DNA from: Sarocladium kiliense
Lineage: Eukaryota; Ascomycota; Sordariomycetes; Hypocreales; Sarocladiaceae
Assembly: GCA_030734395.1 (NCBI GenBank)
Contig: JAUZTG010000019.1
Coordinates: forward strand, 1-64,000
Direction of reading: 5' to 3'
Length of the DNA: 64,000 nucleotides
Shown here in pieces: positions 9,913-23,331 of this stretch (its first letter is position 1; each line of letters opens with the position of its first letter). The notes beneath the pieces were generated by a model. It did no database searches. It saw only the letters and a list, made by a program, of their open reading frames with translations, and was not told the origin of the DNA. The position numbers and the translations under genes are program-made.

Positions 9913-10590
9913 TTTGCTGTGGAATGGTTAAACTGAGATTTGATGATGTCTATGAGAGAAACTGGGAATCAAGATCAAGGTCGAAAGAGAAGATGTTATG
10001 GACCAGCTGGGCTGTTCCCTCTGCGTAATGCTCGTTGCATTGTTCGCCCGAGAGATCGCCCAACCTCCGACGCCGAGACCGGTGCGCCACCTATGTAAAT
10101 GTTCATGTTGATTGCGACCACCTATGCTACAGTGAAGAATGTAACGCTAGACGTGGGGATCAGTGTCATAATTTGAAGAATCGTTTGCCGCATCGGAAAA
10201 TCGTTCCCATCAATCGGCCGTCGACGGGTCTGGCTGTCAGAGGAGCCCGGCTGTAGTCGGCAATAGATGCCCACGGCCTCAACGACAGCCCACTCCAGGA
10301 CCACCTCCCAAGAGGCATTCAGGCAGAATCATTCACGCAAAATAAACAGTTTACGATAAAGATTAGTGGTTCTCCATAACACGCTTTCTTGTTGAAGTGT
10401 TGGTTCCCAACTCTATATGCTGAACCCAGGGGGAAAGACGCAACCCTAAAGGTGGGCAATAATGTACATGCAAAAGAAAGAATGCCGATTGGTATCCATT
10501 ACGAAGAGTGATATGCTGCGAAGAAAGACAGACAAAGAAAAGAAGAGGGAGCCATAGAAAGAAGTGCTCCCGCAGAGGAATGATGGCAGT
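9913..10590. other. Intergenic region upstream of the aldo-keto reductase
   Basis: About 680 bases holding the aldo-keto reductase promoter (right to left) and the 3' flank of SED5. No ORF or repeat that I can support. Confidence 0.5.
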
Positions 10591-11659
10591 CTAACCAGAG
10601 ACAAGAACCCAAAGCCTGGACACTGTTAGCTTGATTTTGATGGGGTCATGTGCTCTCAGTTTACTCACAAGAAGAAGATCATCAGAACACCAAACATCTT
10701 GGCGATGAGCCAGCGGTTGCTGGACACGCGGGACCAGTACTTCATCAGCTCCCGTTGCGCTCCCTCAACATTATCCACAACGTCATCCGTGTTGGCATCG
10801 ATTCGTTGAATCATCTCGCTTTGCTCGGACACCATCTGCGCAAGCTGTCCGAAGATACCGCCTAGCTCGCTGATGGTCTTCTCAATAGCTTCGATAGCTT
10901 CTCCTCGCTGCTGAATGTATTGGTTCTCAGGCTGAGCCTCCTCCATCATCAACAACTGTTGATCGCCGACGGGGTTGAGGGACAGAGTGTCGGCGCCAGG
11001 CGCAGGCGAGGAGCGGGCAGGAGTGCCGTAGAGGGGCGAGGCTGATTGTTGTAATGAGGGCTGAGTGTGCTGTGATACTGAAGAGACAAAGTTCTCGGTC
11101 CGTGATCTTGAAGCTTGAATGTTCTTCGTCCGGACTTCAAGAACGTCCTTGAAGTTGGCTGACACGTCGGTGAGCTTGCCTTGCAGCAGGTAGACGACAT
11201 TCTTGTTGTGCTCGCCCTCTTGATCGGCTTTGGGGTGCTGCTGTCTTGAGAGGGCCTGCAGGCCACTGATCTGCTGATTCAGGGAAGAGAGATCCTGCTT
11301 GATAACGAAAGTAAGCTCGTTGATCTCCACGGGTCGGTCATCGAAGAGAGTTCGTCGTTTCGCGACTACGGTACATCCATTAGCATCACTCGTAACCAAT
11401 GCATGCGACGTCAAATCTTACGTTGTGCAAGCTTCTCCAGCTTCCCCATTGTCGCTGAGATGCCACGTCCAATATCAGCAGCCTTGCGCGCGAAGTCGGA
11501 TCTCCGGGGCCGCGCGTCGCCATCGGCCGCGGACTTTTGGGCATCGTTGAGAAGTGATCTGCGTTGAGAACCAACTTTGGAGGCATTTTGCTTGCGCTGG
11601 GCCTGGGCGAGGACCGACTTGAACTCGGAAGTTCGGTCCTGGATGGAAGCGACAGCCAT
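10591..11659 (-). CDS. SED5: Golgi syntaxin, Sed5/syntaxin-5 (Qa-SNARE), 319 aa
   Basis: Target SNARE for ER-to-Golgi and intra-Golgi fusion. Exons 11659-11422, 11365-10669 and 10615-10591. The N-terminal IQDRTSEF is the short peptide by which Sed5 binds the SM protein Sly1. Then come the Habc helices (LAQLAKRRTLFDDRPVEINELTF spans the first junction), a Pro/Ser linker, the SNARE helix (EAIEAIEKTISELGGIFGQLAQMVSEQSEMIQRIDANTDDV region) with its central Gln in SEQSE, and a C-terminal membrane anchor. The last exon has only 25 coding bases and supplies the end of the anchor (LLWVLVSG), so an annotation that misses it would truncate the transmembrane segment. Start chosen because the Sly1 peptide follows it at once. 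Confidence 0.95.
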
Positions 11660-13422
11660 TGTGATCAAGGTCAAGGATGGATCGGAAGGGTGGCGATTAG
11701 ATAGAATGCGACCGGCGCTGAAAGTATTGAGGTAGTGAAAGAGCGACGAGTCGAAGCGTATGCGATAGATCGAAAGCACTGATCGTATCGAGCGAGAGTA
11801 AGGTGCGTCGCGAAGACGGATAGATCGACGGGAGCGTGTCTAAAGGTCGTTTAGGGGGCGACGAGAAACCCACGGAGGGGCGGCTCAGGAGTTGAATTGC
11901 GCGACACTGGGATTCGGTGGAAGCTGATGCTAGATTGGTTGCTATGTGTCTGACGAAGAAGGGGAGCGCAAGACATGCAAATCTGTGGTGAGGAACAGGC
12001 GACGACACAAGACGAGCGAGAGTCGAGGGCTTGGTGGGATGGACGGGGCGGATCTCCTGGGCTTGGAATCCGCAAACGTGGTCCCAAGTAGTTTCTGGCG
12101 TGTCGAGTGAGTATTTGGCGTTGACGCAGGTCCCGCGCCACAGATGGAGGATGGCGAGCTAGTACGGAAAGGGTGGTATGTGGCGGGTGCACTGGCTGCG
12201 CCACACATTCCATGCAAACCTCTTGGAAGCGTGTTTGTCTTGATTGTTGTGGAAGTTGCGCCAGAGATAATCCTCAGCTCCTTACTAGTAAAGACAAGGG
12301 TCTAAATTACTCGTATGATATTAGGGCCCAGAAGAAAGTAACAACTATGATTAGAAGAGTGCATGGCTGTGTCCTGGTCGAACGACAGGCGCACGTACCC
12401 TGGTCAGAGCTGCTTCAGTTGATACGAACTCGCTTGTAGCCTGTCCACGTAACACGAAATCCGCTCTACTGAAGTCTGTTGACACATCTGTGCATTGTAC
12501 GAAAGCACAAGGTCTGGACCAAGCTCCAGGATGTTCACCAACGAAGTGCTACCTCGTACGTGTCTGCTGTTGCACGACAAATCAGCCCAGGAGTGGTGCA
12601 TCCCGTCCGGGCAACAAAGCAAGACAAGGCAAGACGAGACAATGCAGCAGGATGCGCTCATCTCGTCTCACTCCGTCATCTTCATGGCCACGCGTGGTTT
12701 AGTGCTAAACAAGGCCCCCAATCCCTCCATGCTACATGGCTGGCATGCCTGCGCCTCCTAAACAGACTGCGCTCTGGGCTGCGTACCTCGACTATTCGAG
12801 ATTGGTGGAAAGGTACTTTTTACTGCCCGCACCTTGTTAGTGCACTGCGGCGTTTCCCTCAAGGGGATCCCTCCCCACAGCCCGCAGACCAGCCTCAAGC
12901 TGCAATCTCCATCCCATCCTAGCCCATCGCAGTTCGTGAGCTGCGTGCGTTGGCTCCAACCCCAGCCCATTCCCATTTCCTACACCCTGGCCCACTACTC
13001 AAGCTGAGGCTGTCCAGTCCATCTTTTGCCTGCGCCGCGCCGCGCCAGCCATCGTCATCTCCTCCCCGTACTAACAAACAAGGTGTCTAGTGTGAGTATT
13101 CTTAGCACCATTTTCTTCCCTCCCTCCGCTGTCGTCGTCGCTTCCTGCTGGCCGCGAGTCCTGTATTGTACTGGATTGTCCTTTCATACTCTGTCTATTC
13201 ATTTCTTCGCCACCTAATTGTTTGTTCCTCGTCCGTGCAATCGCTTTCCTTGCTCTGACCCGTATACAGACGGCCTCGACCAACGACACGCATCACCGTC
13301 ACAAGCTGGGTGGCTCGTCGAACTCCGACAGCTCATAACCCACGCCGTAGGAGAGCAACTGCACCCTTTGCCAGCGGCACCGAGGATGAGCGTCTGATCT
13401 GTGTCCCCTGGACTCGCTCGCT
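11660..13422. promoter_or_regulatory. Divergent promoter region of SED5 and the large disordered-protein gene
   Basis: About 1.76 kb between two divergent starts. The part next to 13423 is C/T-rich leader sequence and may include an untranslated exon (several GTAAGT-poor but CAG-rich stretches). The frames listed through it lack consistent codon use, and I support no gene. Confidence 0.45.
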
Positions 13423-16400
13423 ATGGACGGATCTTACAATCAACCTTTCGGCCACGGCCACGGCCACGGCCACGGGCCTTCGCAGCTGTACGTATCACCT
13501 CCCGACGTCCCCTTTCGGGACGCTGCATCACCTAGTTATCAGCCACGCGTACTGACCTTGACCTCCAACCAGTAATTCTCCTCAGACGCCCTCCAGCGCC
13601 ACCTACCAAACAAACGTCAATCGCTCCAAGACGCGGAAATGGGTCGAGGCTCGACAGCAGACCTACGACGGTGACGACTGGGGCACCGACGATTTCGAGC
13701 AAGAGCCCGATTCACCTCCATACCAGCAGCCGGCCGCACCTTCGTCATCCCGATTGGCAAGCTACGGGCAACGGACACCTTCCTCAACTGTTGCGCCTGA
13801 TTCGACCAATCCTCCCGCTCTACATATCCCGACGCAGCATGCCGCACCTCCAGCACAGGTAGCCCATTACCCAGCTGATCCTGCCGCCCCTTCACACTTT
13901 TCGGGGCCGCCTGCAACGGCCGATCCCTCGCACACGAAGCTCCCTGAGCATCCTGTGCCACTCGAGACCTCGAATGCTTATGGCTCTTCCGATGCGCCGC
14001 CTCAGCACACATCTGCGCCTGGGTTCCCTGCATCTCAGCCTGCAGCACCTTCATACGCCGAGCATACTGACCATTTCGGCCGCGTGGAGCGGAAGAATAC
14101 CACACGCAAACCAGTAGGCGGTGCGAAGCCTCTCACTGAGACCGCAATGTCTGATGCTCCACCAGTGCCGGAGAAGCCGGAGCAACATATAACTGCGACT
14201 CAACAAGACGACGTGCCAGCGGTTCCGCCAGCTCAGGAAGATGAAGTCCCTGCTCTCGCTAATGCGGAAGACATTGACAGACACCGTCTTTCTACAAGCC
14301 CTCAGCTGCCCGATGTAGCTCGGATGTCTGCGTTTGGTGTGGATCTCTTCTCTGGAAACACGAAGAGAGTATCGGCAATGGGTCCTCCGCCAACGGTGGA
14401 GGAGGCTGAGCCACCAGCACCAGTAACTCAATCCCCAGTGGAAAAACCAGCTGAGAAGGCGGAAGCCTCAGGCATGGAGCGGGACATTGCTGCTGCAGAC
14501 GTGCTTCAACCCTCGGCAGGAGCCCCTATCTCAGATACAGCTGCAGAACAGGAGTCGACTGCTGTTGAGAGCACAGACACTCTCCCGACAGGGGCAGCCA
14601 CAGTTGAAAAGACGGCTGCAGACGCACCTTCGCATATGTGGCGTCCCAGTGTCCCTGGCGAGCAGGCTGCCGATGGGGAACCTGCTTCTGCCGCCGTGAA
14701 CAAAACCCAGGAACATGATGTCTCCCCGGTTTCCGAGCATGATCCCGAAGCAGGCGCAGCGACAAACACCCAGGCAGTTCCTAACGATCAGGAACAGCCT
14801 GCTACGTTGAAGCCAACGCACGACGTGCCTACTATCGCACCACTTCGTACCCCGAGCCCGCGTACCTCGCAGGTAGCTCCAGCTACCGTATCTGCTACCG
14901 CTGAAGAAGGCCCATCCGATCCAGAACCTTTGCAAACCGGTGCGCCTGCGCCCGCGCCTATTGAGACTGATGATTCGCGGGTTCCAGAGTACTCTCCCTC
15001 GGATTACGACCCTAAGTCTCTGCACCGCGAAGCGACTTTCAGTACTGTGACATCTTCTCCACTTAAAGAGAGTGACATTTTGAGAGACGAGATCATCAAG
15101 TCGCTGAGCCCTCAACACGACACTGCTCCAGTCAGCTTCCCACCCTCCCTTCCTCAGGAACCCGCTAGCGAGCCAGCGAAGAGTGCCCCACGTGAGAGCA
15201 CATATACCCTGTCTGGCTACGACAGCTACTGGGCTGAGAAGGACCGTGGTGCTCAGCCTACCGTTGCAGAGGAACAGGAGGGACCCAATGTGATCGAGTC
15301 CGTACCAGAAGAGCAGGCTGCCACAACACCGAAGCAGCTAGAAGCCACCCCAGTTGTTGCCGAAGCGGAGCAAAAAAGCCCTCCAATGGATGGAGATGGC
15401 AGACGCCGCTTTTCGTGGGAGATGGAACGCGAGGAGACGGCGCCAGTGCCGGCTCAAGGCGATGATACCGTGCGCAGCCCAGTCGACCAAGTGAAAGCGA
15501 CGGACGACGAACGCATTCCCTCGCCTAGCGTCAATGTTGTTGTTGACGCTCCAGAAACAGAAGAGCCCCAACATACAGCAGCAATGAGTGGAGGTGTATC
15601 TCATCAAGTATCACAAGCCAGCAGTTCCCGCCAGCCTGCAGGTCGTGCTCAGCTCGCCACTCCCGAACCTCCTTCTCCGGTCTCCGACCCTAGCGAAAGG
15701 AATCAGGCGCCTGCCGCGGAGGATCGACGGCCGTCTCTGGCTGAGCAGAAGAGCTTAGTGCGTTCTGAGGCTACTCCAGTTGCGCCCAGTCCGCCCTCGG
15801 GAACTCACCCAGCTCTCGCTATATCCCCAACGGCATCTCAGACGCCTGCAACCCAAGCCCCGCTGATGACCTTCCGCGAGATCATGGGTCTGCCCAGCGC
15901 GCAAGAGCGTATCTCGAAGTACGATGAAGCGCGCACACGGTTTGCGACGATTGAGTCGGGGCTCAGCGACTGGATTGCAAATCTCAAGGCGTCTCATCCA
16001 GACCACGCAAACGCCACGGGGTCGTTTGGAGGGTCTTTGGTTGCTCCTGGTGGCGATCCATCGACCATTCCCTCTCCAGTGGGCGGTCAAGCGCCACCTC
16101 AACAACCATATTATCAACAATATCTCAATGCAAGCTCACCAACCGTTGCCACTGCTCCAGGGCGATCTCGACTTGGGGGAATATCTTCAGGGCAGTCACA
16201 CAGTGCGTTCGGGCACTCGAGCGACAAGATTGGCACTAAGAGCAAGGAGTTGATGCAAACAGCTGGGAAGATGGGCAAGGGTCTGTTTAGCAAAGGGAAG
16301 AGCAAGTTGCGCGGAACCGGGGACAAGGTATTTCACTGATGCTTTCTTTCCATGCCCAGCGCTCGCAGTGGCGAGCCATTGATTTCTTTCATCCACCAGA

Positions 16401-19400
16401 ACACTAAGCGATGTTGGATTTGCATACGAGTCTGATTCATCTGATGTCACGCTTGGCTTGTATGCTTGCACGACCCGGATGAGTGAACGAGATAGGAAAT
16501 CCACGACGCTATTCCCAACTCTTGTCGCTGACGGCAAACCCACATATCATCCATTCAATTCACCACACGTGAGGGGAGAGACCAGATGTTAACTTTTGCT
16601 TTTTTTCTTGTTTAGCAGGCCGATTCATCCCCTCCCTCCACTCCAGTGCAAGGGAAGACTAAGTCGGATCGTCGCTCCTCGTGGGCTTTGAGCCTAGGAA
16701 ATCGATCGCGTACCGAAGGGATGGGCATGCATTCCAGCGCGGACAAGCCTGGCCACCCACCCATGGGCCAATCCCCACAACCCTCGACTGAGACAGGCAG
16801 ATCGTCTATGGCACTTAATCGCCCTGGACCAGAGCAGAACTCTTTCAGGGGACCTGAAGGACCAAGTTCGAGATCCGGGCTGGTCGGCTCAGATCTGCGA
16901 CATGACGCTAATGAGCCCGCGCCATCGACGCCTAATCGTGGAGATCGCGCCGGACACAATCGCGACGTGAGTCTTCCTCTTACACTCGACAAAGATGCAG
17001 ACGGATCTTCATGGGATCCCTTCAATGGTACGCCATACGCCAGGCGCAAATCTTCGACGCCTGGTGATGTCCTGGCGGGTGAGCCCAATGACCAAGACAC
17101 CCGTGTGTCTGGCGACTGGGTTGTTGTACCTCGTGGGAATGCTGTACCGCCGGGCTCTCATCCCCCGCGCACTGCACCTGAGGACAGCGGAATCGGCATG
17201 TCCTCTCAGCCTGGCCAGTCTGATGATCGACCGACGGGACTGAAGAGAGATCCTTCCTTTGGGTTGCCTATGATCAGAAGAAGCACAACCCTCGACTTTG
17301 GCCTCAAGGATGCGCTAGGCTCAGACGACAAGGTGGGCACGCCAAGTGAGCAGCATCCCGACGTCGAAGGCACCATTCCGTCCGAACAGCCTGCTGCTGA
17401 TGGTTTCCCACCCACCGGGCCACCCGCGCCGTCATCTGGAGACCAGAGATCTGCGGACCCAGCATCAGGACAGGCTGGCGCGATAGCGGACCAACCTCCA
17501 ATCCCCTCTCAATCGAACAATCATATTCCCGATCGAGCTCAAGAGCGGTCACAGGCACAGGCTAGCCTGCCTCTGCTCCAGACCCAGAACTCGGCCCAGA
17601 AAGCTGTGAGGCCACCCGGCCAATGGAACCTTCAGGAGAGCTATCTCAGCGAGCCCTTGCACCAAGTTAGCCGCAAGCGATCTGGGACGGACGACTCGCA
17701 GCAGCTCACGTATGGTCTCGACAAGGAGATGGGGATCACTTCATCTTCACCAATCTCACCGCCCACCATTCAACCTCGCCAGCGAGGCGGTAATCAGTTG
17801 CCTCCATCGTCAGCTCAGAGATATCCTGAACTGTTCACAAACACACAGCCACAGAATGCACCCCGTGGCCGTTCTAACTCGGGATCGAACATAATGGGCG
17901 CCGGTTTCCCACGAACCGAGAGCAACGAATTCGATATCCCTGGCGTTGGGCCGCCCGAGGAGCGGGGACGTCGCAAGAGCTCCAGCATCTTCAAAGAGTT
18001 TGGCAACCGCATTGGGCGGGCTTCCTCCCGCGACCGTCGACCTTCAGTGTCTGACAGCAGACCTACAACATCCGAGATCGTTCGTCCCGACGGCGCTTCC
18101 GAGACCAACGTCTGGGCGGAGAACAATCAGGATCGGCGCAAGAAGCGCTCCAGTCTGTTGTCTGGCCTACGCAGTCGGCCATCCATGGAGATGACGACGC
18201 AGGGAAACGACCTTAGGCCTGAGAATGGACCCACTGTCATTCAGTCTCAGGGTTACGCGAGTGCTAGTCAGAATGCTCTGCCCTTGTCATCAGAGGAGGA
18301 GCGCAAGTCCAAGTCTGTATTTGCTGCTGACAAGCTGAAGCTGCGTTCGAGCCGCACTGAGAGATGGGATAGCACAGAGGACCAGCCTGACCAGGGACCT
18401 AATAAGAGCAGGCTTTCTGGCCTCGGTGGCAAGGTTGCTGGACTTGCTGGAGCTTTCCGTCGTCCTCAGTCAGAGCAGTCTCAGCAGCATGGTCAGGCGT
18501 CTATGGCTGCCAACAACTTCAATGAAGAAGCTCGACAAACCTCTCAACAGCAAGCTCAGGCGGCCATGGCTCCACCACCGCCTCCAGGTGAGCCACACGA
18601 AGGTCGTGGACGCCGTGGCTCAGCCTCTGCAGTCTTTTCTGGGCTTCTTGGCAGAGGCTCGTCTCGCAACCGCGAGCAGCAAGGGCCGTCCATGGGTCAG
18701 CCACCGTATAACGAGAATGCAAACAACCAGGCGTACGCAGGACGACCATCAATGGACCAGCGACCCAGCGGTCCAGATGCATTGGCCCAACAGCCGGCAC
18801 CGTCAGCATCCATCAGGCCAGTCGGTCAATCCCCACCCCCCGAATTGTCCCGCAAGGAGGACAATACAGGAGTTGACGCCGGTCGCTTCGAAACCGTATC
18901 TCCTGAGCTTTCTGTACGTTCAGGCGGGCAGAATGCATCAGGCCGCGTCGACGAGGATCCTCGCAATGTAGGTGTAGGTGCGAAGGGTCCAGGTCTTGTT
19001 GGTGCACCTTCGGAGCAAAGACCCTTCATGCCACAGAGTCACTCTTCGGACATGTCTCGACCTGCTCCTCCGCAATCAAATGTGAGCCCACCACTGGGAG
19101 GTTATTATGAACCTCGTCAGCCTCCGCATGGGCAGCCCCAGATGCATCAGCCGATGCATCATCATATGCAAATGCCTCCGCCGCAGCATCAAGGCTCTTT
19201 CGGCCCACTCAACCCGCAGTCTTCAGAGCTCCTGCGTCAGCAGTCTAGCCAACAGGACATGCTCAACGTTCCTGGCTCCCGACACTCGTCGATCAGCCTG
19301 CAGAGCTCAAACCAGGGACGTCCGTCTGAGGGTCAGCAAGGTTCGAGATGGCGAGGCTTCAAGAACAGAATTTCTGGTCAGCTCGCGCCGCAGACCCAAG

Positions 19401-20854
19401 AAGAGGGCAGCAAGAAGGAGGATCGTATGAGCGGCTCGAAGCTGTTTGGTGCTTTCAAGAGAGGCTCGAAGCAGCCTTCTGCCCCTCCGGTTTCTATGCA
19501 CCAAAATGCTAGCCGAAGCCAACAATGGTCTCAGCAACAGCAGCAAGGAATGCCGCAACAGGGTCCCCAAAGTCAACCCCAGCACATGGTGCCTCATGCT
19601 TCTCCTCATATGCAGCAGGGCATGATGCCACCGCCGCAACAGCAGCAGCAATTTGCTCAACCCCAAGGCTACCCTCAACGACCCGGAATGGGGCCGAATC
19701 CGTACGACAGTTACCAGCGTCAGCCTTCTACTGGCGGTTCTCCTGGTCAGCACCAGCAGCCATTCCCTCAAGCTCACGGTCCAGCCGGTAGTATGCCTGG
19801 ACCGCGGTCCCCCCCTCAGATGCATGGGCCTCCTGGACACCAGATGCAGCCTGAGAGGCAGTATGAGCAGGTTCCCATCCCCGGGCCATATGGTGTGGTC
19901 TCCGGACAGGGACACGCGCTCAACATGGACCGACAAATGCAAAACTACTCTACTTCGTTCCAGTACAACAGCCCTGGGCGATCGCCACCCCCGAATCAGT
20001 GGCAGCAAGCTCCTCAACAGCATGCGGTGCAAGGTCAGCTTAATGGATCAACACGGCTTCCTGGACCGTCTTCTGGTACACATATTCCAGGCCAAGCACC
20101 CGGAGGCTTTGAAACCCGCCAGTTCAATGGTCCCCAGGGCACACCTCCACCTCCATCTCAAGGTGCCAACCAATTGCCTCAAGTTGGCCGCATGTCGCCG
20201 CAGAAGCCTTTTCACCCTCCTGCCTCCTCTCCCCCGCCGAACTCTGCGCTTCCGCCGCCTCCCAGCGTTGCAGGGCGCCCAGACTACCCCCGAGGTGACA
20301 GTGAGGTGCTCCCAGCCAAGGGTGGCTCCATCACTCGCAAGCCTACAATCCCCAAGAGCGGAACTGAGCAACAGGCGCCTCACACACCTGTTTCTGCCGC
20401 TCAGGTCAACGGCGGCGAGTCGAAGAATTCGGCCAACCTCAGCGTGGACGTCGCCAAAGCGGAAGCAGACAAGGAAGACGACATCTACGATGCCACCCCA
20501 CGCATTGTCCAAGGCAAGATGGGCCAAAAGAGCCCTGAGCCAGCAGCACCAACTCAATCGCCCACCCCAGCCACCAAAGCCATCCCAGCGCCAACCATCA
20601 CCACTGAGAAGAAGGAAGCCCCGGCAGGCGGTTCTAGCTTCGCGATGGAGCTCGAGGACACGGAAGAGGCGCGCAAGCGTACCATCAGACTAGACTCTCA
20701 GGAGGAGAAGATCTACTACGATCCGGCTGATGATGACGATAACCCGACCATGAGCGCGACGAGCTACCCAGGTCAGGAGTGGAACCCGTACGGCGAGTTT
20801 GACTACTCTGACCTTGGTGATGAGCCGCACCCCGAGTCGGTCAGGGGACGGTGA
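13423..20854 (+). CDS. Very large disordered protein, 2,351 aa, function unknown
   Basis: Three exons in my model: 13423-13487, 13573-16327 and 16619-20854. The first encodes MDGSYNQPF and a Gly-His run; joined to the second it gives RSKTRKWVEARQQTYDGDDWG, a short conserved-looking motif I recall from large uncharacterised ascomycete proteins. The rest is almost wholly low-complexity, rich in Pro, Ser, Gln, Glu and Ala, with basic islands such as KLMGKGLFSKGKSKLRG-type sequence at the end of exon 2 (actual: TAGKMGKGLFSKGKSKLRG) and several LSRLSGLGGKVAGLAGAF/SRDRRPS-like islands in exon 3 that may bind membranes or be phosphorylated. No enzyme domain or membrane segment seen. Without the 291-base second intron the ORF ends 3 codons later (VFH), so two products or two genes are possible; the long open second frame has no good start of its own, which favours one gene. 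Confidence 0.7.
16328..16618 (+). other. 291-base intron with NAGNAG acceptor
   Basis: Proposed intron between exons 2 and 3 of the large gene. Donor AAG/GTATTT at 16328; acceptor region reads tttagcag, so splicing may use the AG at 16614-16615 or at 16617-16618. Both keep frame and differ by one Gln. Reading into the intron instead gives a stop after three codons. Confidence 0.55.
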
Positions 20855-23331
20855 AGAAGAAAGCGATGAGGATTGGGGGACGCTGATCATGTGAAAATTG
20901 TAGATTGAGGCACTAGCAGTTGCCGTGGATGCATTTCTTTTGCGTTTGGTATTTCTGGTTTCTTTGTTACTTTTTACTGTTAGCTGCATATTCTCCTTGG
21001 TCTATAATTGCTCTGGATACCTCTTCTGGATTGCTTCATTGCTCTTGCTTCACTTCATAAGCATACACGCGTTTCTGTTGAAAGGGATGGATACGGGTTA
21101 TATACACTGTTTAGCACTTGTTTACATGAGCCTAGTCTGTCATCGAGCCATGCACAGATTGCTACTTGAACATCATCTGGAACCGATTTCTTGCAAGTGA
21201 CTGTATTATTCTAAATAGGTCTTATTATGCTAAAACTCTCGTATTGTGCCTAGCTCGAAGTGATGCAATCGTTCTACAATGTCAATGCTTTCCAAGCTAC
21301 AGTGAAACACGAGGATCGCTAAGCTATCGAAGAACGGCAGGCCAAGGCGGTGCAAGGACCGGGGTTCGTGTTCGCGTCAGGGCGGGACGGTGGACCATGA
21401 CGGCATGGGGAGATTAGGGTGGTCTCGTGTTTTGTGCAAGATTCCCATGGTTTCCTGGGCGCGACGAGAGACTTGTCATTGAAGCTATGGGGCGATGATG
21501 ATATATGATGTGCATGATTGTGACGGCCGGGGCGTTGATGTGGTCCTGCATCGGAGGAACTTGGGTTGCATTGTCCATCAGAGCTAGATTGGTCAATTGA
21601 GCCGTTGCCAGGTTTGACATGAGCGGTAGCATCTGAAGACGCGACATTCCTGACAGATTAACTATCAGCTGTGTTCAAAGCTGAACAGATTGAATTGAGT
21701 TTCTCCGCAATATTCGGAGAGGAAGGTGCCCTGCCCTGGATTTCAGCTGCACGATGTCTGTGGTGTGGAGGCGGCAGCTTAGGCGCCCGAGACACTACGG
21801 CGAGGATCTGCACGATGCAGGCAAGAAGAGAGGGGTGGATTGCCAATTGGTGCGGGATGGTCGGGACGTAGGACAGAGGAGGAGTAAGACAACGGAGTGG
21901 CGTTCCTGTTCCTGGATGAGTGTGCACATGATTGTCAGTTGATGGTGGTGCAGGCACGGGATAGAGGACAGCGAACGGCGAGGCATCTGCCGTTGGATCT
22001 ATTGATTGATGGGACGTTTATTGACTGTTTGTCGTGGCACAGACAAGATTGACAATAGCGAGAAACAAGGTGAGCTGAAGACAAGCACGGCACAGACAGG
22101 CCTGGACTGCAAGGGAGGAGAGAAAGTGTGGACAGGGGTTGTCTTGGAGAAAGCGAGTGAGCAGCGATAGTGAGTTTGGTTTGGGTGTGATGGAGGCGCG
22201 TGCACGGAGGTATGGACCGGGGTGGTGAGATGTGGCAGCACACATACGCGCTTTGGCCAGGACGAAGAAGCAATTAGATGAAGATGTTGATGATACGAGA
22301 TGAGAAAGAGTAGAATAGACCATAAGCTGGAGCTTGATGGCAGCCTGAGGCAGATCGCCCAAGGCAGCGACTTTTGCAGTGAGGGCAGTTGAGGAAGAAA
22401 CATGGCCGAGTTAGGAAGCAGCAGCAAGCTGCATCGCGCCTGCCTTGTACGGATGCGAGGAGGAGAGAGGGAAGGAAGCACCGTGACCCTAAGCAGCCAC
22501 CCTCAGCGGGAGCGTGGGGCGGTGATTGGCCAATGCGGCAGCAGTGGGGTTGGATGGCAGGGGACAAGCCGCCCCCAAGCCCGCTGTGGTCTTAGCGTCA
22601 TTGAGCAGCAGAGGCACCTGAAGCTCAGGTCACCATGATCCATGAGCCTCTGGGTGCTTGACCAGACCAGACCAGACAACATATTGGATTCTGTTGCTTC
22701 TGCCTCTGCTTGTCTTTCTTCTCTTTGGGATGGTCTCACTCTTCTTCCTCTTTCTACTCTCTCTCACAGCTCGCATATCTGCATCTCCATCGTATCGTCA
22801 ACACTGCAATGGCTATATCCTAACCAGCCAGCCACCAGCGTATCATCTCCTCATCCGGGCTATGCTGAAGTTCTAGGCGCCATTGTCGCCCATTCTCCGC
22901 TCGCCCTCGCCTAGGCCAGCTACGACCCAGCTCGGTTCAACCCAGACCAGACCAGACCACGCTCTCGACGTGCGCGCGCGACGGGTCAGCGAGAGCTTCC
23001 CTCCTGCTCTCGGTCACCTTTCTTCCTCCTCTCCTTCCCGCTTCCTTCTTTCTCTTCAGCGATTGTTCTCCTCCTTTCGCCCAAACCGGCACTGCTTCTG
23101 CTTTGCTCGAGCTTCTGCTTTTCGATCCAGCAGCATTATTCAGCAGCACCAGCAGACGTTGCCTCACTCTCACTCTCACCCTCCGACTCTTCCGTCCGTC
23201 ATCGCTGTCTCACCTCTCGCCTCTCCTCCCGTCCGCCTCAAGCCGCAAGCGCAAACCCCGATCCGACCATCTAAACGACCTGCATTCCAGTGGTCCGCCA
23301 CGCCACGCCTTCTGGCTGCGCTCCCCCAACT
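20855..23331. other. 2.5-kb intergenic region before SEC2
   Basis: The first 300 bases are AT-rich and look like 3' flank. From about 22640 to 23330 the plus strand is strongly C/T-rich, like a long SEC2 leader, and contains the pentamer-based run gaccagaccagacca twice (near 22660 and 22945). Frames on the minus strand between 21650 and 22570 are mirror images of this pyrimidine bias and do not look like protein genes. Confidence 0.45.

Noticed and set aside
21999..22567. Minus-strand frames of about 100-160 codons
   Set aside because: They are the mirror of a pyrimidine-biased leader region, rich in Leu/Ser/Pro without domain signals or codon bias.
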